A stretch of 64,000 bases of DNA, taken from positions 56,548,735 to 56,612,734 of the forward strand of contig CM019070.1 in assembly GCA_009667805.1 (NCBI GenBank), in the 5' to 3' direction. Shown piece after piece: positions 22,832-34,400 of this stretch. Each line of letters begins with the position of its first letter. Within the stretch, counting starts at the first letter, position 1. Origin of the DNA: Leptobrachium leishanense. Taxonomy: Eukaryota; Chordata; Amphibia; Anura; Megophryidae. The notes beneath the pieces are model-generated. The model was not told the origin of the DNA. It worked only from the letters and a program-made list of their open reading frames with translations, and ran no database searches. A program made the translations under genes and the position numbers.

Positions 22832-23474
22832 AAATCTCTAATACAGTACATGTATATTGGGGAGTACATATAAACACCGTACTATACCACAGTAATTAGT
22901 GACCTTCCCTCTGCGGTCAGTAGGGGGTCAAATGGATTGCATATCAGTCCAAGGTCTTTATAGTGCAGTTCCTTTAATAAAAAACAGATGCTAATCAGGC
23001 AATATTGTTGCTCCATATGAGAGGGTACAAAATAATAAGGATGGCACTCACAAGTCAGGAGCCTATAGGCTCGTCTTGGTCACCTCTAAGCCTCCATGTG
23101 TCTGTTCCATAAACCAACGCTGGTGGGTGAAGCACATGAAGGTGCTTTTGTATATGTTCTACGAAGAGATCTACCCCTACTGACATACAATATCGTACTG
23201 ATAGAAGCCCCAATAGAGGCGACCAAGACGAGCCTATAGGCTCCTAACTTGTGAGTGCCATCCTTATTATTTGTGTACCCTCTCATATGGATCAACAATA
23301 TTAAGCGATTAGTATCTGTTTTTATTCTATGAACCACACTATAAAGACTTTGGACTGATATACAATCCATTTGACCCCCTATTGACCACAGAGGGAAAGT
23401 CAAGTCACGAATTACTGTGGTATAGTACTGTGTTTATATGCACTCCCAATAAACATGTACTGTATTAGAGATTT
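22832..23474. mobile_element. Inverted pair of about 260-bp arms (PLE-like)
   Basis: Arms 22832-23088 and 23212-23474 are reverse complements with scattered differences; outer ends AAATCTCTAATACAGTAC and complement. The spacer is about 125 bp. Shared blocks include AGGCTCGTCTTGGTC and TCAAATGGATTG. The arrangement resembles the head-to-head PLE pair at 52565-54161, but no ribozyme core is seen, so the class is uncertain. Confidence 0.55.
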
Positions 23475-23665
23475 TTTTGAATGAGTATATATATATACAG
23501 TATATATGTTTGGGAATATATCTCTTTGAAACCTTGCTGTTTAGAATCCTGATGTTTAAACCCATAATATTCTGTCCAGCAGATTGGCATTTATATAGCA
23601 ATATACTCTTAAGCCCTCTACTGGATATTTTTCAACAACTTTCTAGTCGTTCATGCCAGGCAAAG

Positions 23666-23683
23666 GTGTGTGTGTGTGTGTGT
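23666..23683. repeat. (TG)n microsatellite
   Basis: Nine TG dinucleotides in a row. Confidence 0.9.
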
Positions 23684-23755
23684 TCGTTCTTTTGATATTG
23701 GTTTGAAAATTGTTAATTTGTTAAATCTGCAATATCTTTTTCTTTCAATTAAATT

Positions 23756-24129
23756 GAACATGTTACACCCAATTCAGGGCACTCCTGAAACCTAAATCTA
23801 AGAATTTTGGTAACCCCTGACTGGGGTGGGGGGTAATGTTTTTAAATCTTTAGACATATGTAAATAGGTGGTAAAGGGGTTTCACTCTATGGATGCTTTG
23901 GGGCAATGCACACCGAGTAAGGGGCTGTGTCCCCGAAACGTTTGATTGTTTGTGTTCCTTTAGTAAATTTGGTGGCACGAGTGCACCATTTAAGCAGCGC
24001 TGGAGGTTTTGTCGTTTTACGTTTTCGTATTAGATTTGTTACCCCTTGATTGGATGCCTCGAGGGGATTGACCTCTTCTATATGCAGCTCAAAATCTATT
24101 AGACTTTTTCGGGTGTCATAGAGACCCAA
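23756..24129 (+). repeat. Penelope-like element fragment
   Basis: Contains a worn hammerhead-like motif (23905-23940) followed by TTGGTGGCACGAGTGCACCA and AGCGCTGGAGG, a string typical of the region downstream of the ribozyme in frog PLEs. No reverse transcriptase or GIY-YIG sequence is present. The 80-codon minus-strand frame here is not supported as a gene. Confidence 0.45.
23905..23940 (+). ncRNA. Decayed hammerhead-ribozyme-like motif
   Basis: Reads CCGAGTA, then stem II GGGG-CTGTGT-CCCC, then GAAACG. The GAAAC box and stem II are intact, but the CTGANGA box has become CCGAGTA, so it should be inactive. Confidence 0.4.
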
Positions 24130-25530
24130 CCTCGGGTTACTTTATTTTTGGAATAGGTTTAATGCTTTGAATTTGGTGTGTTGGGCATAATGGTCTCTGT
24201 AACAGTTTATAAAGTATGCATATTCCAGCTGACAACAGCCATCATGGAGATGGAGATAAAATCTATGCATTAATAGAGTTGGAATACCTTTTAAATGGAC
24301 CATAAACTTACAAAAACCATCCATTTACGATCATCTAACTGGTTTCCTCAAAAAAGTCTCACTTGTTCTAGATGTCTGGTTGCCTCCATACTCGTTTAGA
24401 TTTTTTTTAATTTCTTCTGTTTCTGTATAATAAAATTTCGATTTTCTTTTTTTTTGTTTTGGGGTGGGGACAAAAAAAGCCACAACTCATTGGATATTCT
24501 GCAGTGTCGATAACCTAACCGGCACTGCACTTTTTTTTATTATTATTCAAATTTTAGGTTTCTAAATGTGTTTAGATGAACCTGACTATCCACATAAATA
24601 ATTTTGACATGATAAATATGCGGGTGTGATGATAACTGATAAGTCAGCCAATTACCTTGCTCTTTTTTGGATTACATTAAATGAAGATTCTGATAGAGTA
24701 ATGAAAATAGACAAAACAGACAAAAGGCATCTATGGAGCTTTTGGGCACAGTGTTATCTCCCTTCTACCATATTGAAGGAGAGAAGCTATCACCAATCAT
24801 GCTTGCAATGTAGCTCCTTGCTTGTAAGCGAGAACACTGAATAAATTGTCACAGTAAAGCAACTGATAAATTGAGACTGGCAGACCTTTTAAAGTGTGTA
24901 AATAAACTTATCAGCAGTCTTCCGTTGGTCCTAAAGATATGGATATTTTGCATATAATAGATTGCAGAATAAAATTTCCCTAATTTGCTGACATCAGTAG
25001 CTCATTGTCTCCTCATCTGCAGTAAATAAACATTTCATCTCTTCATCTTTGATTATCACTGTCACCTCTCTTTTGACTGTGCACACAATAGGAGCACTGG
25101 ATAAAGAAAAATACTATATTTTAAATCAATAATGAGCTGATTAAAAGGGGGCAACATGTTACTCAAGTCCTTAAAAATAAGAATTTGAAAGCAAAGTGAT
25201 AAGAATCTTTTATTACTTTATTTTTAATATTACACCAAATATATAGTGCTGTGACTGGTTTTGATGTGTTGGTGATGCATATTTATATATCACAATGGTT
25301 TTACAATTTTAGGGTCACTAAGAAATGTCCTTATTTTTCTAATTTTCTAAAGAAAAAATATAATTTTGTCAATTTAAATAACATTGCTCAGAAATGTAGT
25401 GTAGACATTGGTAATGTTGGAATGTATCCTTCCTGGTAAAATACTTTGCAAACAAATAAATAAATAAATAAAATAAATTTTGGAAATGGCTATTTGGGTT
25501 GGAAACCACTGGTTTCTAATGGAATATCTA
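24130..25530. other. Unassigned sequence
   Basis: No gene recognised. A short copy of the TTTACCAGGAAGGATACATT repeat lies inverted at about 25420-25470, next to an (AAAT)n tail. Confidence 0.45.
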
Positions 25531-25854
25531 CCTAGGTATATGGAGGCCCATTACCGGCAACCATCTGTCTTGTGTTGCAATGGCACATTGTTTCACTTTG
25601 TTCCAATGCTAGAAAAAAGCAAGTAATAAGATGGGCAAAAAAACTTACACTGGACAGAGGAAAACTGGGGGAAAAGTATACTGGACAGACGAATCGAAGT
25701 TTGAGGTGTTCGGATAACAAAGAACATTTGTGAGATGCAGACCAAATTAAAAGATGTTGGAGGAGTGCTTGACACAATCTGTCAAGCATGGTGGAGGCAA
25801 TGTGATGACCTGGGTGCTTTCATGGTGGTAAAGTGAGACATTTATACAGGGTAA

Positions 25855-26469
25855 TAGGGAACGGCTGCCAGTTCAATCAGTTCGAAGTTCGATTCCAACA
25901 TCGGCTGTTTGAAAATTCGCGAACTTCGAACCTTTCGGGACGTTCGAGGAAAGTCCGGGAAAAAATAAATTAAAAAAAAATGCTTAAAAGATCCTAAAAA
26001 TTATAAAATTAAAGAGACTCTTTACTGCAGAATATAATAATAAACGGTTTGTTAGATACTGAATTAAAATGGGAATATTTTAACATTGAAGCCTATGGGA
26101 TTCATAAACATTTCCCACTCCTTGTTGGTCAAACATTTCCCATGGCTTCAAATCGCGTTTAAACATGAGCAAAAGCGGTAAAAATTAGCTCAGCGCTGAA
26201 ATGGCTCAGCACTCAGCAGTGAAAGGGTTAAAGTTTTTTTAAAACTTTTTTCATTGTTTCCTGTCCCCCAGGGCAGTATCCGGACCCCCGTACACCTTTT
26301 ATGGCCAATATCTTTCATATATGTCCTCTTGGAGGGGACCTTCATTTTTGAACGTTCGAGCCCCATTGACTTGTATGGTGTTCGCATTGTGTTAGAGTTC
26401 GCGGTCCAACTTTTTGGATGTTCGAGTTCGAATGCGAACCAAACACGGGGGGTATTCGGCCCATCACTA
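25855..26469 (-). mobile_element. hAT MITE with exact 8-bp duplication, inside Tc1
   Basis: Starts TAGGGAACGGCTG and ends CGGCCCATCACTA, flanked exactly by CAGGGTAA at 25847-25854 and 26470-26477. Both ends carry subterminal GTTCGAA/TTCGAAC clusters, which look like transposase-binding repeats. The same family covers 49329-51306 and starts again at 63761. It carries an internal fragment of a piggyBac-like end (26150-26232). Confidence 0.85.
26150..26232 (-). repeat. Terminal fragment of a TTAA-type element inside a hAT MITE
   Basis: On the minus strand it reads TTAACCCTTTCACTGCTGAG followed by AGCTAATTTTTACCGC and GTTTAAACGCGATTTGAAG. This matches the left end of the hairpin-chain family, specifically the subfamily at 50309-50768. 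Only the terminal 80 or so bases remain and no second TTAA is present. Confidence 0.65.
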
Positions 26470-26495
26470 CAGGGTAACAGGGATTTGAACAGTGT

Positions 26496-28214
26496 TAGTC
26501 GACTAATAAATTTCATCAAAGCCTTGGTTATAGTCTACTTTTCATCACTGAAAACATTAAAGGATTAATCCGTAAATATGGTGGCCAAATCATGAGGCAG
26601 AAGCAGGTTCAAGACTAGGAAGTGATCTCTTCAGGCAGCAAAGATTCTTATGTGGTTAAACGAACAAAGGATTCAGTATCCAGAAAGTGGGAATGCCAAA
26701 TTACTGATCCAAAGGAGAGCAAACAACTGAACATTGGACACAGGTGATCTGGATTAAAATAAAAAGCCAGGAAGAAAGCACACCCAGAATCCACACTCAA
26801 CTCTCCAGATCTACCCATCGCTGACCACATCACAACCTCAGCAAGAAAAGGCCTCATACTGAGGCATTCCACGGTGTGGTTGCTACGCTGTGTGTATTAG
26901 GCCACAGGATTGTCCCTGGATGAGCACTGACAGCTGGCACTAAACTACCAAGCCTCTGCTGAGGAGTATGGGCCGGGGGGCTGAGCATGGACTACCCCAC
27001 ACAGGTGCCAACACGGCCCATGCACGACGAGTCATTGTCATCGGAAAACTGGAGCCTAGTGCAACCGGATACTCCAAACAACTACATACGGTCATATGGG
27101 AATGAGTTTAATTAGATAATAAAAAGTGTAAACCTATGAGTATTATTATTAATTACATATAGAAAAACTGGTTCATTTAATACATTATTACAATTTTGTT
27201 ACGTTTTCTTTATTCTCCTTTTTGATACGATACAGATTGGCACTCATTGGAGTATGTTTTTTTTTTCTCTATACACTGATACCATGTGCTAAGTTGCGAC
27301 TACTTTTACATTGATGGAGAGAGGAAGAATTCCCAATCTTGTAGATGCAGTCTCTCACTTTTTTGGAGTATGAAAGTGTGTTGTATAGACCAGACCAATG
27401 TCTAATGTATGTGCGTGTGTGTATATATCTGTATACACAGCTGGTGTTAATTCTCCCCTACCACTTTCATGTATAAAAATAAACCCGCATATTTATCCAA
27501 TAAGCACAACTTGTCTTTCAAATAATGGTATTTTTTTCCGTCTTATTCGCAAACAGTTCTGTTTTAATCAAACATCAATTGAACAATCCTAAATTTTCAA
27601 ACCCCGTACTGATAAACAATAACTTTGACAAATGACACATCCGTCTTTGATGTTGACGTGAAATGTGAACAAACTCCTTTTTTCTCCCCCTTTAATTTAT
27701 GTTTAAATGTTCTTTAATCATACGCCGAAGAGTTAAACATGTGCCATGTATCGCCTGCATTCATCTTTTATGTAATAAATGCATATACATATAAAATTAC
27801 GTGTTTGACTTTGCCTGCCATTTTTCACAGATGTTTAGAAAGTATGATTCCTACATTATATATGTAGTCTTTTATTGTGTTTTCCTTGTTAATTTTACCC
27901 TTTGTTATAGTCTGAATAGTTCCCTTAATGATGATCAAGAAGGTCTCCTTTACTGTATATTGTTGTGTGCAACCTATACCTTTTTCAACCTTTAGAATAC
28001 TTGTTTTACTCTGGTGTCAAATTGACTCCCATTATTTAAACTCTTAAGGTCAGTTGTTTTCTTCACTAAAAAATTTAGCCCAATTCGTTAAAACTAGTTT
28101 CATTTTGTTTTATTCCGTCATTTGACTAAAACCAAATGGTATTTTAGTCAACTATTGATGTGTTCATCAAACAATAACACTAGATGTAAATGTTATGCAG
28201 AGAACGATTTTAAT
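26496..28214. other. Unassigned sequence
   Basis: 26500-26870 has a repeat-like look but I cannot name it. 26880-27110 is a GC-richer island of unknown origin. The rest is AT-rich. No exon supported. Confidence 0.4.
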
Positions 28215-28217
28215 TTA

Positions 28218-28658
28218 GGTTATGGTCAGACGAGCGCGTTTTCTACAGACTGTGTGCCCGTGCAGTACGGACGCACTTTTTGACGGAAGACGCAGTAGTG
28301 GCCACACATTCCGTTTTTTTGTGACTGACGTTATTTTTGACAGATGTTGGAGGGAAAATAAATTAGAATGAAAAAACATTTTGTCTGTCAAAAATGCTGG
28401 ACGTATAAATGCAGTCCGTCTGGCCACATTCCATCATTCACACACAAAGCTATGCGGACGTGGCGCACTCCGCACGTCCATCCTAGCGGTTCGACGTTCT
28501 TGCTAACCTGCGTCCATTTGCTGCGTCCGTAGTGCGCCTGCAATTCCATGCGGACGTACTTCGTGTGTGGGCCTTCATTGGTCATGATTATCTGCTACCA
28601 CGGACGTACTAAAGTGCGGCTACACGGACGTTAACACTGCGTTCGTCTGACCCCAGTC
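28218..28658. mobile_element. Harbinger-like MITE, copy 2
   Basis: Left end GGTTATGGTCAGACGAGCGC after TTA (28215-28217). The right end on the other strand starts near GACTGGGGTCAGACGAACGC. The interior is rich in CpG, with repeated GGACG/CGTCC units, as in the copies at 8711 and 45061. The ends have decayed and the right duplication is lost. Confidence 0.6.
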
Positions 28659-28866
28659 AGACAAAGTGTTGGTCATAGTCCTTTGACTAAAATGCCATTT
28701 AGTTTTAGTCATATTTTAATCCACTATAAACACATTATAGACAAGTTGTTGGATTCTCCTAATTTGTTGGGCTCCATTATAAAAAGATCTACTGCAGAAT
28801 TGTCAAAGTTACAATAGTTAAAGGACCACTACCACCAAAAAATGAAATGTCCTTATTGTCGTATTT

Positions 28867-29655
28867 TATAGAAACATAGAAAAATGTCGGCAGATAAGAA
28901 CCTTTCGGCCCATCTAGTCTGCTCAATTACAGGGATACTTAACCTGGATTTATCTTTTGTTTAGGATAGCCTTATGCCTATCCCATGCCTGCTTAAATTC
29001 AATCACTGTTTTGGCCTCAACCACTTCAACTGGAAGGCTGTTCCATGTATCCACCACCCTCTCAGTAAAATAATGCTTCCTGATGTTACTTTTAAACCTT
29101 TGCCCCTCTAATCTAAGACTATGTCCTCTTGTTTTGCTATTTTGTTTCCTTTTAAATATACTCCCTTCCTCTACCTTGTGGATTCCCTTTACGTATTTAA
29201 ATGTTTCTATCATATCTCCTCTATCTCATCTTTTTTCCAAGCTGTACATGTTAAGATCATTAAGCCTTTCCTGGTAACGTTTCTCCTTCAAGCCGTACAC
29301 CATTTTAGTAGCCCTTCTCTGAACTCTCTCTAAGATGTCTATATCCTTCTGGAGATACGGTCTCCAGTACTGCACACAGTACTCCAAGTGAGGTCTCACC
29401 AGTGCTCTGTACAGTGGCATGAGCACTTCCCTTTTCCTACTGCTAATACCTCTCCCTACACAACCAAGCATTCTGCTAGCATTTCCTGCTGCTCTATTAC
29501 ATTGACTACTTACCCTTAGATCCTCTGAAATAATAACCCCTAAACCCCTTTCCTCAGATGTTGAGGTTAGGACTGTATCAAATATTCTATAGTCAGCCCT
29601 TGGGTTTTTACGTCCCAGGTGCATTATCTTGCACTTACCCACATTAAAACTCAAT
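28867..29655 (-). pseudogene. CR1 LINE reverse transcriptase, 5'-truncated
   Basis: The minus-strand translation is the C-terminal end of a CR1-clade reverse transcriptase: a block around EERGLGVIISEDL, then RALVRPHLEYC, then FTERVVDTWNSLP near the C-terminus. The 3' end carries the CR1 string GGGCCGAAAGGTTCTTATCT. An in-frame TGA at 29226-29228 interrupts the frame at a position where CR1 proteins have arginine (a likely CGA to TGA change), and the frame resumes unchanged to 28950. The catalytic YADD region and endonuclease are absent because of 5' truncation, so the copy is dead. The start codon at 29786 lies in flanking sequence and is not genuine. Confidence 0.85.
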
Positions 29656-29837
29656 GCTGATATCTTACATGTGCTTTTGTTTTTCTCTTGTATGTTTAGT
29701 AAAGAAAATATTTTACTCTGTGTCACTGGGTGCACCCATTGTGTGATAGTTTGTGTTGTAATCTGTGCACCCTTCAGTATCTTCAAATCACTTGCTCCTC
29801 ACTGTATGGCAATGGCCATAGAATGGAGTCTATAGGT

Positions 29838-29969
29838 CAGGGACGTCCAAACCCCGGCCCCCCAGATGTTCCTGAACTACAACTCTCAGAAATCTCTGCA
29901 TTAGTTGGATGGAGAAGCATGGGCGTAGTAGTTCATGGACATCTGGGGGGCAGAGTTTGGACATCCCTT
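29838..29969. mobile_element. hAT MITE, 132 bp, duplicated copy 1
   Basis: Starts CAGGGACGTCCAAACCC and ends GTTTGGACATCCCTT; flanked exactly by CTATAGGT (29830-29837 and 29970-29977). It contains the CCCAGATGTTCCTGAACTAC motif common to several vertebrate hAT MITEs. Confidence 0.85.
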
Positions 29970-30472
29970 CTATAGGTCAATCGCTGATTCAAACCAATGT
30001 ATTGTGGGATGTAGTCAAAGGACATCACGGGGGGGGGGTAGATAAGTCTTTTAAGCTCCCTGTCTTATCTCATTCACCTGTCAACTACTATCCGTTAGCC
30101 TCAAGAACAATACACATCCTGTAGCCTTATCTAAACATTTCCTCCTCCACCTCATTAACTGTTAAATACTGTAGATTAAATAAACAAGAGCAATAAAGAA
30201 AATAGTTTGCACAGATTTTGGTAAATGTTGTATCATGGGAAAAATCCGGAAAATGTAAACGGGAGATAAAAACCTAATCTTTTAATTTTTGCTGATATCT
30301 TACATGTGCTTTTGTTTTTCTCTTGTATGTTTAGTAAAGAAAATATTTTACTCTGTGTCACTGGGTGCACCCATTGTGTGATAGTTTGTGTTGTAATCTG
30401 TGCACCCTTCAGTATCTTCAAATCACTTGCTCCTCACTGTATGGCAATGGCCATAGAATGGAGTCTATAGGT

Positions 30473-30604
30473 CAGGGACGTCCAAACCCCGGCCCCCCAG
30501 ATGTTCCTGAACTACAACTCTCAGAAATCTCTGCATTAGTTGGATGGAGAAGCATGGGCGTAGTAGTTCATGGACATCTGGGGGGCAGAGTTTGGACATC
30601 CCTT
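30473..30604. mobile_element. hAT MITE, 132 bp, duplicated copy 2
   Basis: Second copy created by the tandem duplication rather than by transposition. The CTATAGGT flanks are again present (30465-30472 and 30605-30612). Confidence 0.85.
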
Positions 30605-31043
30605 CTATAGGTCAATCGCTGATTCAAACCAATGTATTGTGTGGGATGTAGTCAAAGGACATCACGGGGGGGGGGGTAGATAAGTCTTTTAAGCTCCCTG
30701 TCTTATCTCATTCACCTGTCAACTACTATCCGTTAGCCTCAAGAACAATACACATCCTGTAGCCTTATCTAAACATTTCCTCCTCCACCTCATTAACTGT
30801 TAAATACTGTAGATTAAATAAACAAGAGCAATAAAGAAAATAGTTTGCACAGATTTTGGTAAATGTTGTATCATGGGAAAAATCCGGAAAATGTAAACGG
30901 GAGATAAAAACCTAATCTTTTAATTTTTACATGCAGCTACTTCAAACATGTAAAAATGTACAGCAGCATGTGTTTTATAAAGTGGTTTTATTTGTAATGC
31001 ACAAGTAATCTAGTTACATTTTATGGAAGTGATAGTGTCCCAT

Positions 31044-32500
31044 AGAAAAGACAAAAAAAAACAACAGCTACAGGCTGTGCACTTTGTTTGCTACCAATAT
31101 TAATTGAGTCCCTCTAGGTTAAATTGGAGATGGGAGCATACTTTGTTTTTCTCTTCAAAGTAATATTTGCCAAACTTTTCAAATATTAAGAAATAAATAC
31201 ATTTTAAATAAAATTTTGGGACTGGATACAGAATAAATTCAGTTCCACGGTAAACACCAGACACGATTGTGGATTGCCAACAAAAACTCTCTAAGGTTTG
31301 GTGATCCATAACATAAAATTATTGCATAAATTTCACTACACGTACGCATTTACATGTAATCTTGAATTGTGGTTGAGCAGAAGAGATTTGCAAATCTCTT
31401 TTCTGAGGAATACTAAATCAGAAGATTAATCACCCCGAAAAAAAGTTTAGTAAAATGGGATAATTTAACAAGCTGAAAACAACTTTGAGCTGCTTTTGGT
31501 TAGTTGTCCGTGAAGCAGTCTGCGCAATGCGTTGACATTCAAATAAAAATAATAAAAATGCATATGATACTTTATTTGCCAAGATTTCAAACTCTGCCAT
31601 TTTATGCCAGCATGCAGTATTCAAGTCTACTCTATAGAGTTTGGTACCTCTTGATTCACTTTTCCCACTTGTAATGCTAGTTTAATTTTATTTCTTTCAT
31701 CTAATGATGTGCCGATTCCTGCTAAAAAAAAACCTGATCTGCATAATGGGTTATGATCGCTGCTTCTGGCTTCTGCACACCAGCCTTAAGAGTATGTTAT
31801 GGTTTTGTTTTCGTCATTAAGATCTTATCCACAGGTGGAGTATGATTTGGCCTGTGAGCTGGTTGGCCATAATAGGTAATTTGTAATTGCTGAACGGAGG
31901 ATAGAACTGCTGGTTTTATTGGTAAAATTGGATATTATGGGGTATTGGCTGTGACGGTAGCTTACTCGCTTTTCAAACACCCTGGTCCAATCTCTAAATG
32001 GATTATCTTTAAGTCAGTCCCCACCTTGCCCATACTTAGGAGAGACTATGTGCCGATTGGGAACCACATGGTATGGCAACCAGACTCTTGCCCAGAGATT
32101 TTGGGAAAAACGCACTTTAGACCTGAAATATCACTCTCAGTTGAACTGATATTCCTAACCTTCCCCATATCTGTCTCTGCTAGAGGAGTGGGTTTATCAA
32201 TATATGGTTATGGAGCTAGATTATTCCTAAAGTATACCAAGATAAATATCCGTCTCCCTCCAGATCCTATTCGTTGCTGTCATTGTTTGCTCCCTATCAT
32301 TTGTCAGTTTTATGGGAGTAACAAAGTGCTACCTGAAGAGCAGCATTAAATAGGACTGAACATGGGTTCCTGAATATGGTGGCAGTCGAAGAGGTGTGTA
32401 AAGAATGGCGGTAACTGCATTCATATAGCGGCAACAGATCACCAATGCTTTACAGTGTGGGGGAGCATAAACCCTAGACATAATAAATAATAAAAATAAG
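31044..32500. other. Mostly unassigned; short L2-tail repeat near 32418
   Basis: The frame at 31945-32349 (134 codons) matches no family I know. 32418-32495 resembles the L2-tail repeat at 5939 (ATATAGCGGCAACAGAT, GCTTTACAGTG) and ends in AATAAT-type repeats. Confidence 0.4.
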
Positions 32501-32501
32501 C

Positions 32502-34400
32502 TTCAAGTATCACCTATACGCAGATGACACCCAAATCTACCTCTCCACTCCCGATCTCTCCCCCTCTGCTCTCAGTTCAGTGACTGTCTGGGATCTCTGC
32601 CTGGATGGCCTCTCAATACCTGAATATCAGTATGTCCAAGACTGAGCTCCTTCTAATTCCCACCTCTAACTCTGCTCCAATCTCTGACTTTTTTCTATAA
32701 TTGTTGATGGTATTACTATCCTTCTCTCAGCCCACGTCCACTGCCTCAAAGTGACTCTTGACTCCAGTCTTTCCTTCAGCCCCTACATCCAATCACTCTC
32801 CTCATTTTGCGGCCAACATTTGTCCATTTCTGACTGCAAACACCACCAAGCAACTTATCCACTCTAATGTTATCTCCTGCTTCGAATACTGCAACAACCT
32901 CCTGACTGGCCTTGGTATCTCCCGCCTCTCCCCCCTGCAGTCCATCCTAAACACATCAACCCGGCTTATCTATTTGACCCGTCACTCTGTCTCTGCCGCT
33001 CTTCTTTGTGAATCCCTACACTTGCTCCCATCCACAGCAGAATTAAATTCAAACTACTCACTCTGACTTACAAAACCCTCACTAATGCCCGCCCCTCACT
33101 ACCTGTCTTCACTAATCGCCAAATACACCCCAATCCACCCCTAAGATCCATCAATGACCTGCTCCTGGCATCCTCCATCATTACCTCTTCACATGCCAGA
33201 CTTCAGGACTGTCACTTTTGCTGTGCCGCTCACCCCTCACAACTGTGGTGGGAATCCTTTTTGGACAGACTTCTAGACCATCCGATCCTTGAATGGTCAG
33301 GACCACTAACCTTATCACTCCCAGCCAGGGAGAACAGACAGACCAACAATAATAAGTATAGTCTAGTCACAGCAGGTTTCGCGATCATGTTATCACTGAG
33401 CCATAATGGGTTAACTTCACTGATAAGCGGAAAGCAGTCAGAAAGAGGTTTTAGCAGTGTGCTCATACACCAGGGGTTAACAGAAGCGTGGTCATACAAA
33501 CGTTCCCAGTTATCAACAGAGAGGGTTTTCGTACAGGCAGATTTGGCAACAAACAAGGTCCTCATACACTCCGAATTGGCAACAGGGCAGATCGATGGAT
33601 TATCTGAGTCAGCGCTTTGCAGGACAGACATATACTCTGTAACAATGTTATGCAAGATAGTTATACACTCTGGGTCAGCGTGGTGCAAACGCAACATGCA
33701 CTCGGAGTCTACTTTAGGCACAACACACATACAGGCTTGTCAGAAAGAGAATGGTCAGGAAGGCAGTCCGAGTCAGCAACAATCGTGGTCCTCATACAAT
33801 CCAGTTCAGCAACAGAGCAAAAGAATCAATGAAAGAATGAGAGAATACACCAGGCAATGCGGGAACTAACTCCACATCAGGGCAATGAGCCGACTCGCGT
33901 GCCCTGCATTTAAGGCCAGCGGCTCCGTGTCATCATACTGCGCCCCGCCCCCCCAGGCGCACGAACAGCCAGAACTCCTGGCAGCTGGCCAGCCAACGAT
34001 GCCACTGGGCGCCCAGACCCCCCTGAAGTCCCGCAGGTGCCAAGGAAGTGTCGAGGACTTTTCTAGTGCAGCACCAACCCTATAGAATGTGCTTACTCTC
34101 AATATCAGACTGTCGTCAAATCTGGCTTCATTTAAACGCTCCCTAAAGACCCTTATGTTTAGGGAAGCCGACGACCTGACTCCATAACAAAACATCTGAC
34201 CAACCCAAAAACAGTCCTCACTCTCCCTGCATTAACTCATCACTGGAGTCCTCCGCTCCTGTTTCTCACCTTCTCACCCATCTAGACTATAAATTGACCT
34301 GTCTTCTTTTATGTATTGTAGAATTGTCCGGTCTTTACCCATGGCACCATTGTGCAGAACTGTGAAATTTGTTGGCACTTAATAAATAATAATTTATAAT
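32502..34400 (+). pseudogene. L2-type LINE reverse transcriptase relic, split
   Basis: Plus-strand frames encode the second half of an L2/CR1-type reverse transcriptase, beginning just before the catalytic YADD box (codons at 32517-32528), followed by the thumb region (SPCFEYCNNL-like part near 32870) and, after an 830-bp insertion, by a C-terminal block around 34080-34180. Frameshifts and stops are numerous. The 3' end finishes with TTGTTGGCACTTAATAAATAATAA, the L2-type tail. 5' truncated and non-functional. Confidence 0.7.
33244..34073 (-). mobile_element. Probable solo LTR inside the L2 relic
   Basis: About 830 bp with TG...CA ends (TGTGGTGGG at left, AGTGCAGCA at right), flanked by ACAAC (33239-33243) and CCAAC (34074-34078), a 5-bp duplication with one mismatch. 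With the insert and one flank removed, the L2 reading frame runs across the junction, which supports the boundaries. On the minus strand it has TTAAATGC near the start and degenerate CTGACTCGGACT-like units, in the style of frog Gypsy LTRs. The 202-codon plus frame and 166-codon minus frame lie within it and are not genes. Confidence 0.6.

Larger units (their letters stand above)
25541..26495 (+). pseudogene. Tc1-like transposase relic, interrupted
   Basis: The left part (25541-25590) resembles the non-coding end of a Tc1-like element (GGAGGCCCATTACCGGCAAC). It runs, through a deletion, into the middle of a Tc1 transposase gene: about 25640-25854 encodes the block around WTDESKFEVFG, which holds the second catalytic Asp of the DDE triad, and later VKHGGGNVM. 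Stops interrupt the frame (for example after the FEVFG block). A hAT element (25855-26469) splits it inside the codons before the glycine-rich segment ends, and only about 18 bases of recognisable transposase follow. The N-terminal DNA-binding domain and the last catalytic residue are missing. Non-functional. Confidence 0.7.
29656..30927. repeat. Recent tandem duplication, 635-bp unit
   Basis: Unit 1 is 29656-30290 and unit 2 is 30291-30927. Every block compared is identical except for an extra GT and a longer G-run near 30640-30670 in unit 2. Both units contain the same hAT MITE with the same target duplication, so the duplication came after that insertion. The left edge of unit 1 coincides with the 5' truncation point of the CR1 fragment. 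Confidence 0.9.
28818..31043 (+). mobile_element. T2/Kolobok-type MITE, interrupted and duplicated
   Basis: Begins TTAAAGGACCACTACCACC (TTAA at 28818-28821) like the copy at 3890. A CR1 fragment interrupts it after about 45 bp (28867-29655). The remainder resumes at GCTGATATCTTACAT and is present twice in tandem (29656-30290 and 30291-30927). It ends near GTGATAGTGTCCCAT, where the right terminus has decayed. Confidence 0.7.

Noticed and set aside
29226..29786. Start codon at 29786 for the CR1 frame
   Set aside because: The first 44 or so residues come from the flanking T2 MITE; the CR1 match begins only at about 29655.
31945..32349. 134-residue frame next to the L2 relic
   Set aside because: No reverse transcriptase or other motif recognised and no evidence that it belongs to the LINE.
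33261..33869. 202-residue frame, plus strand, with an antisense frame of 166 residues
   Set aside because: Both lie in the probable solo LTR and show no gag, pol or other domain.
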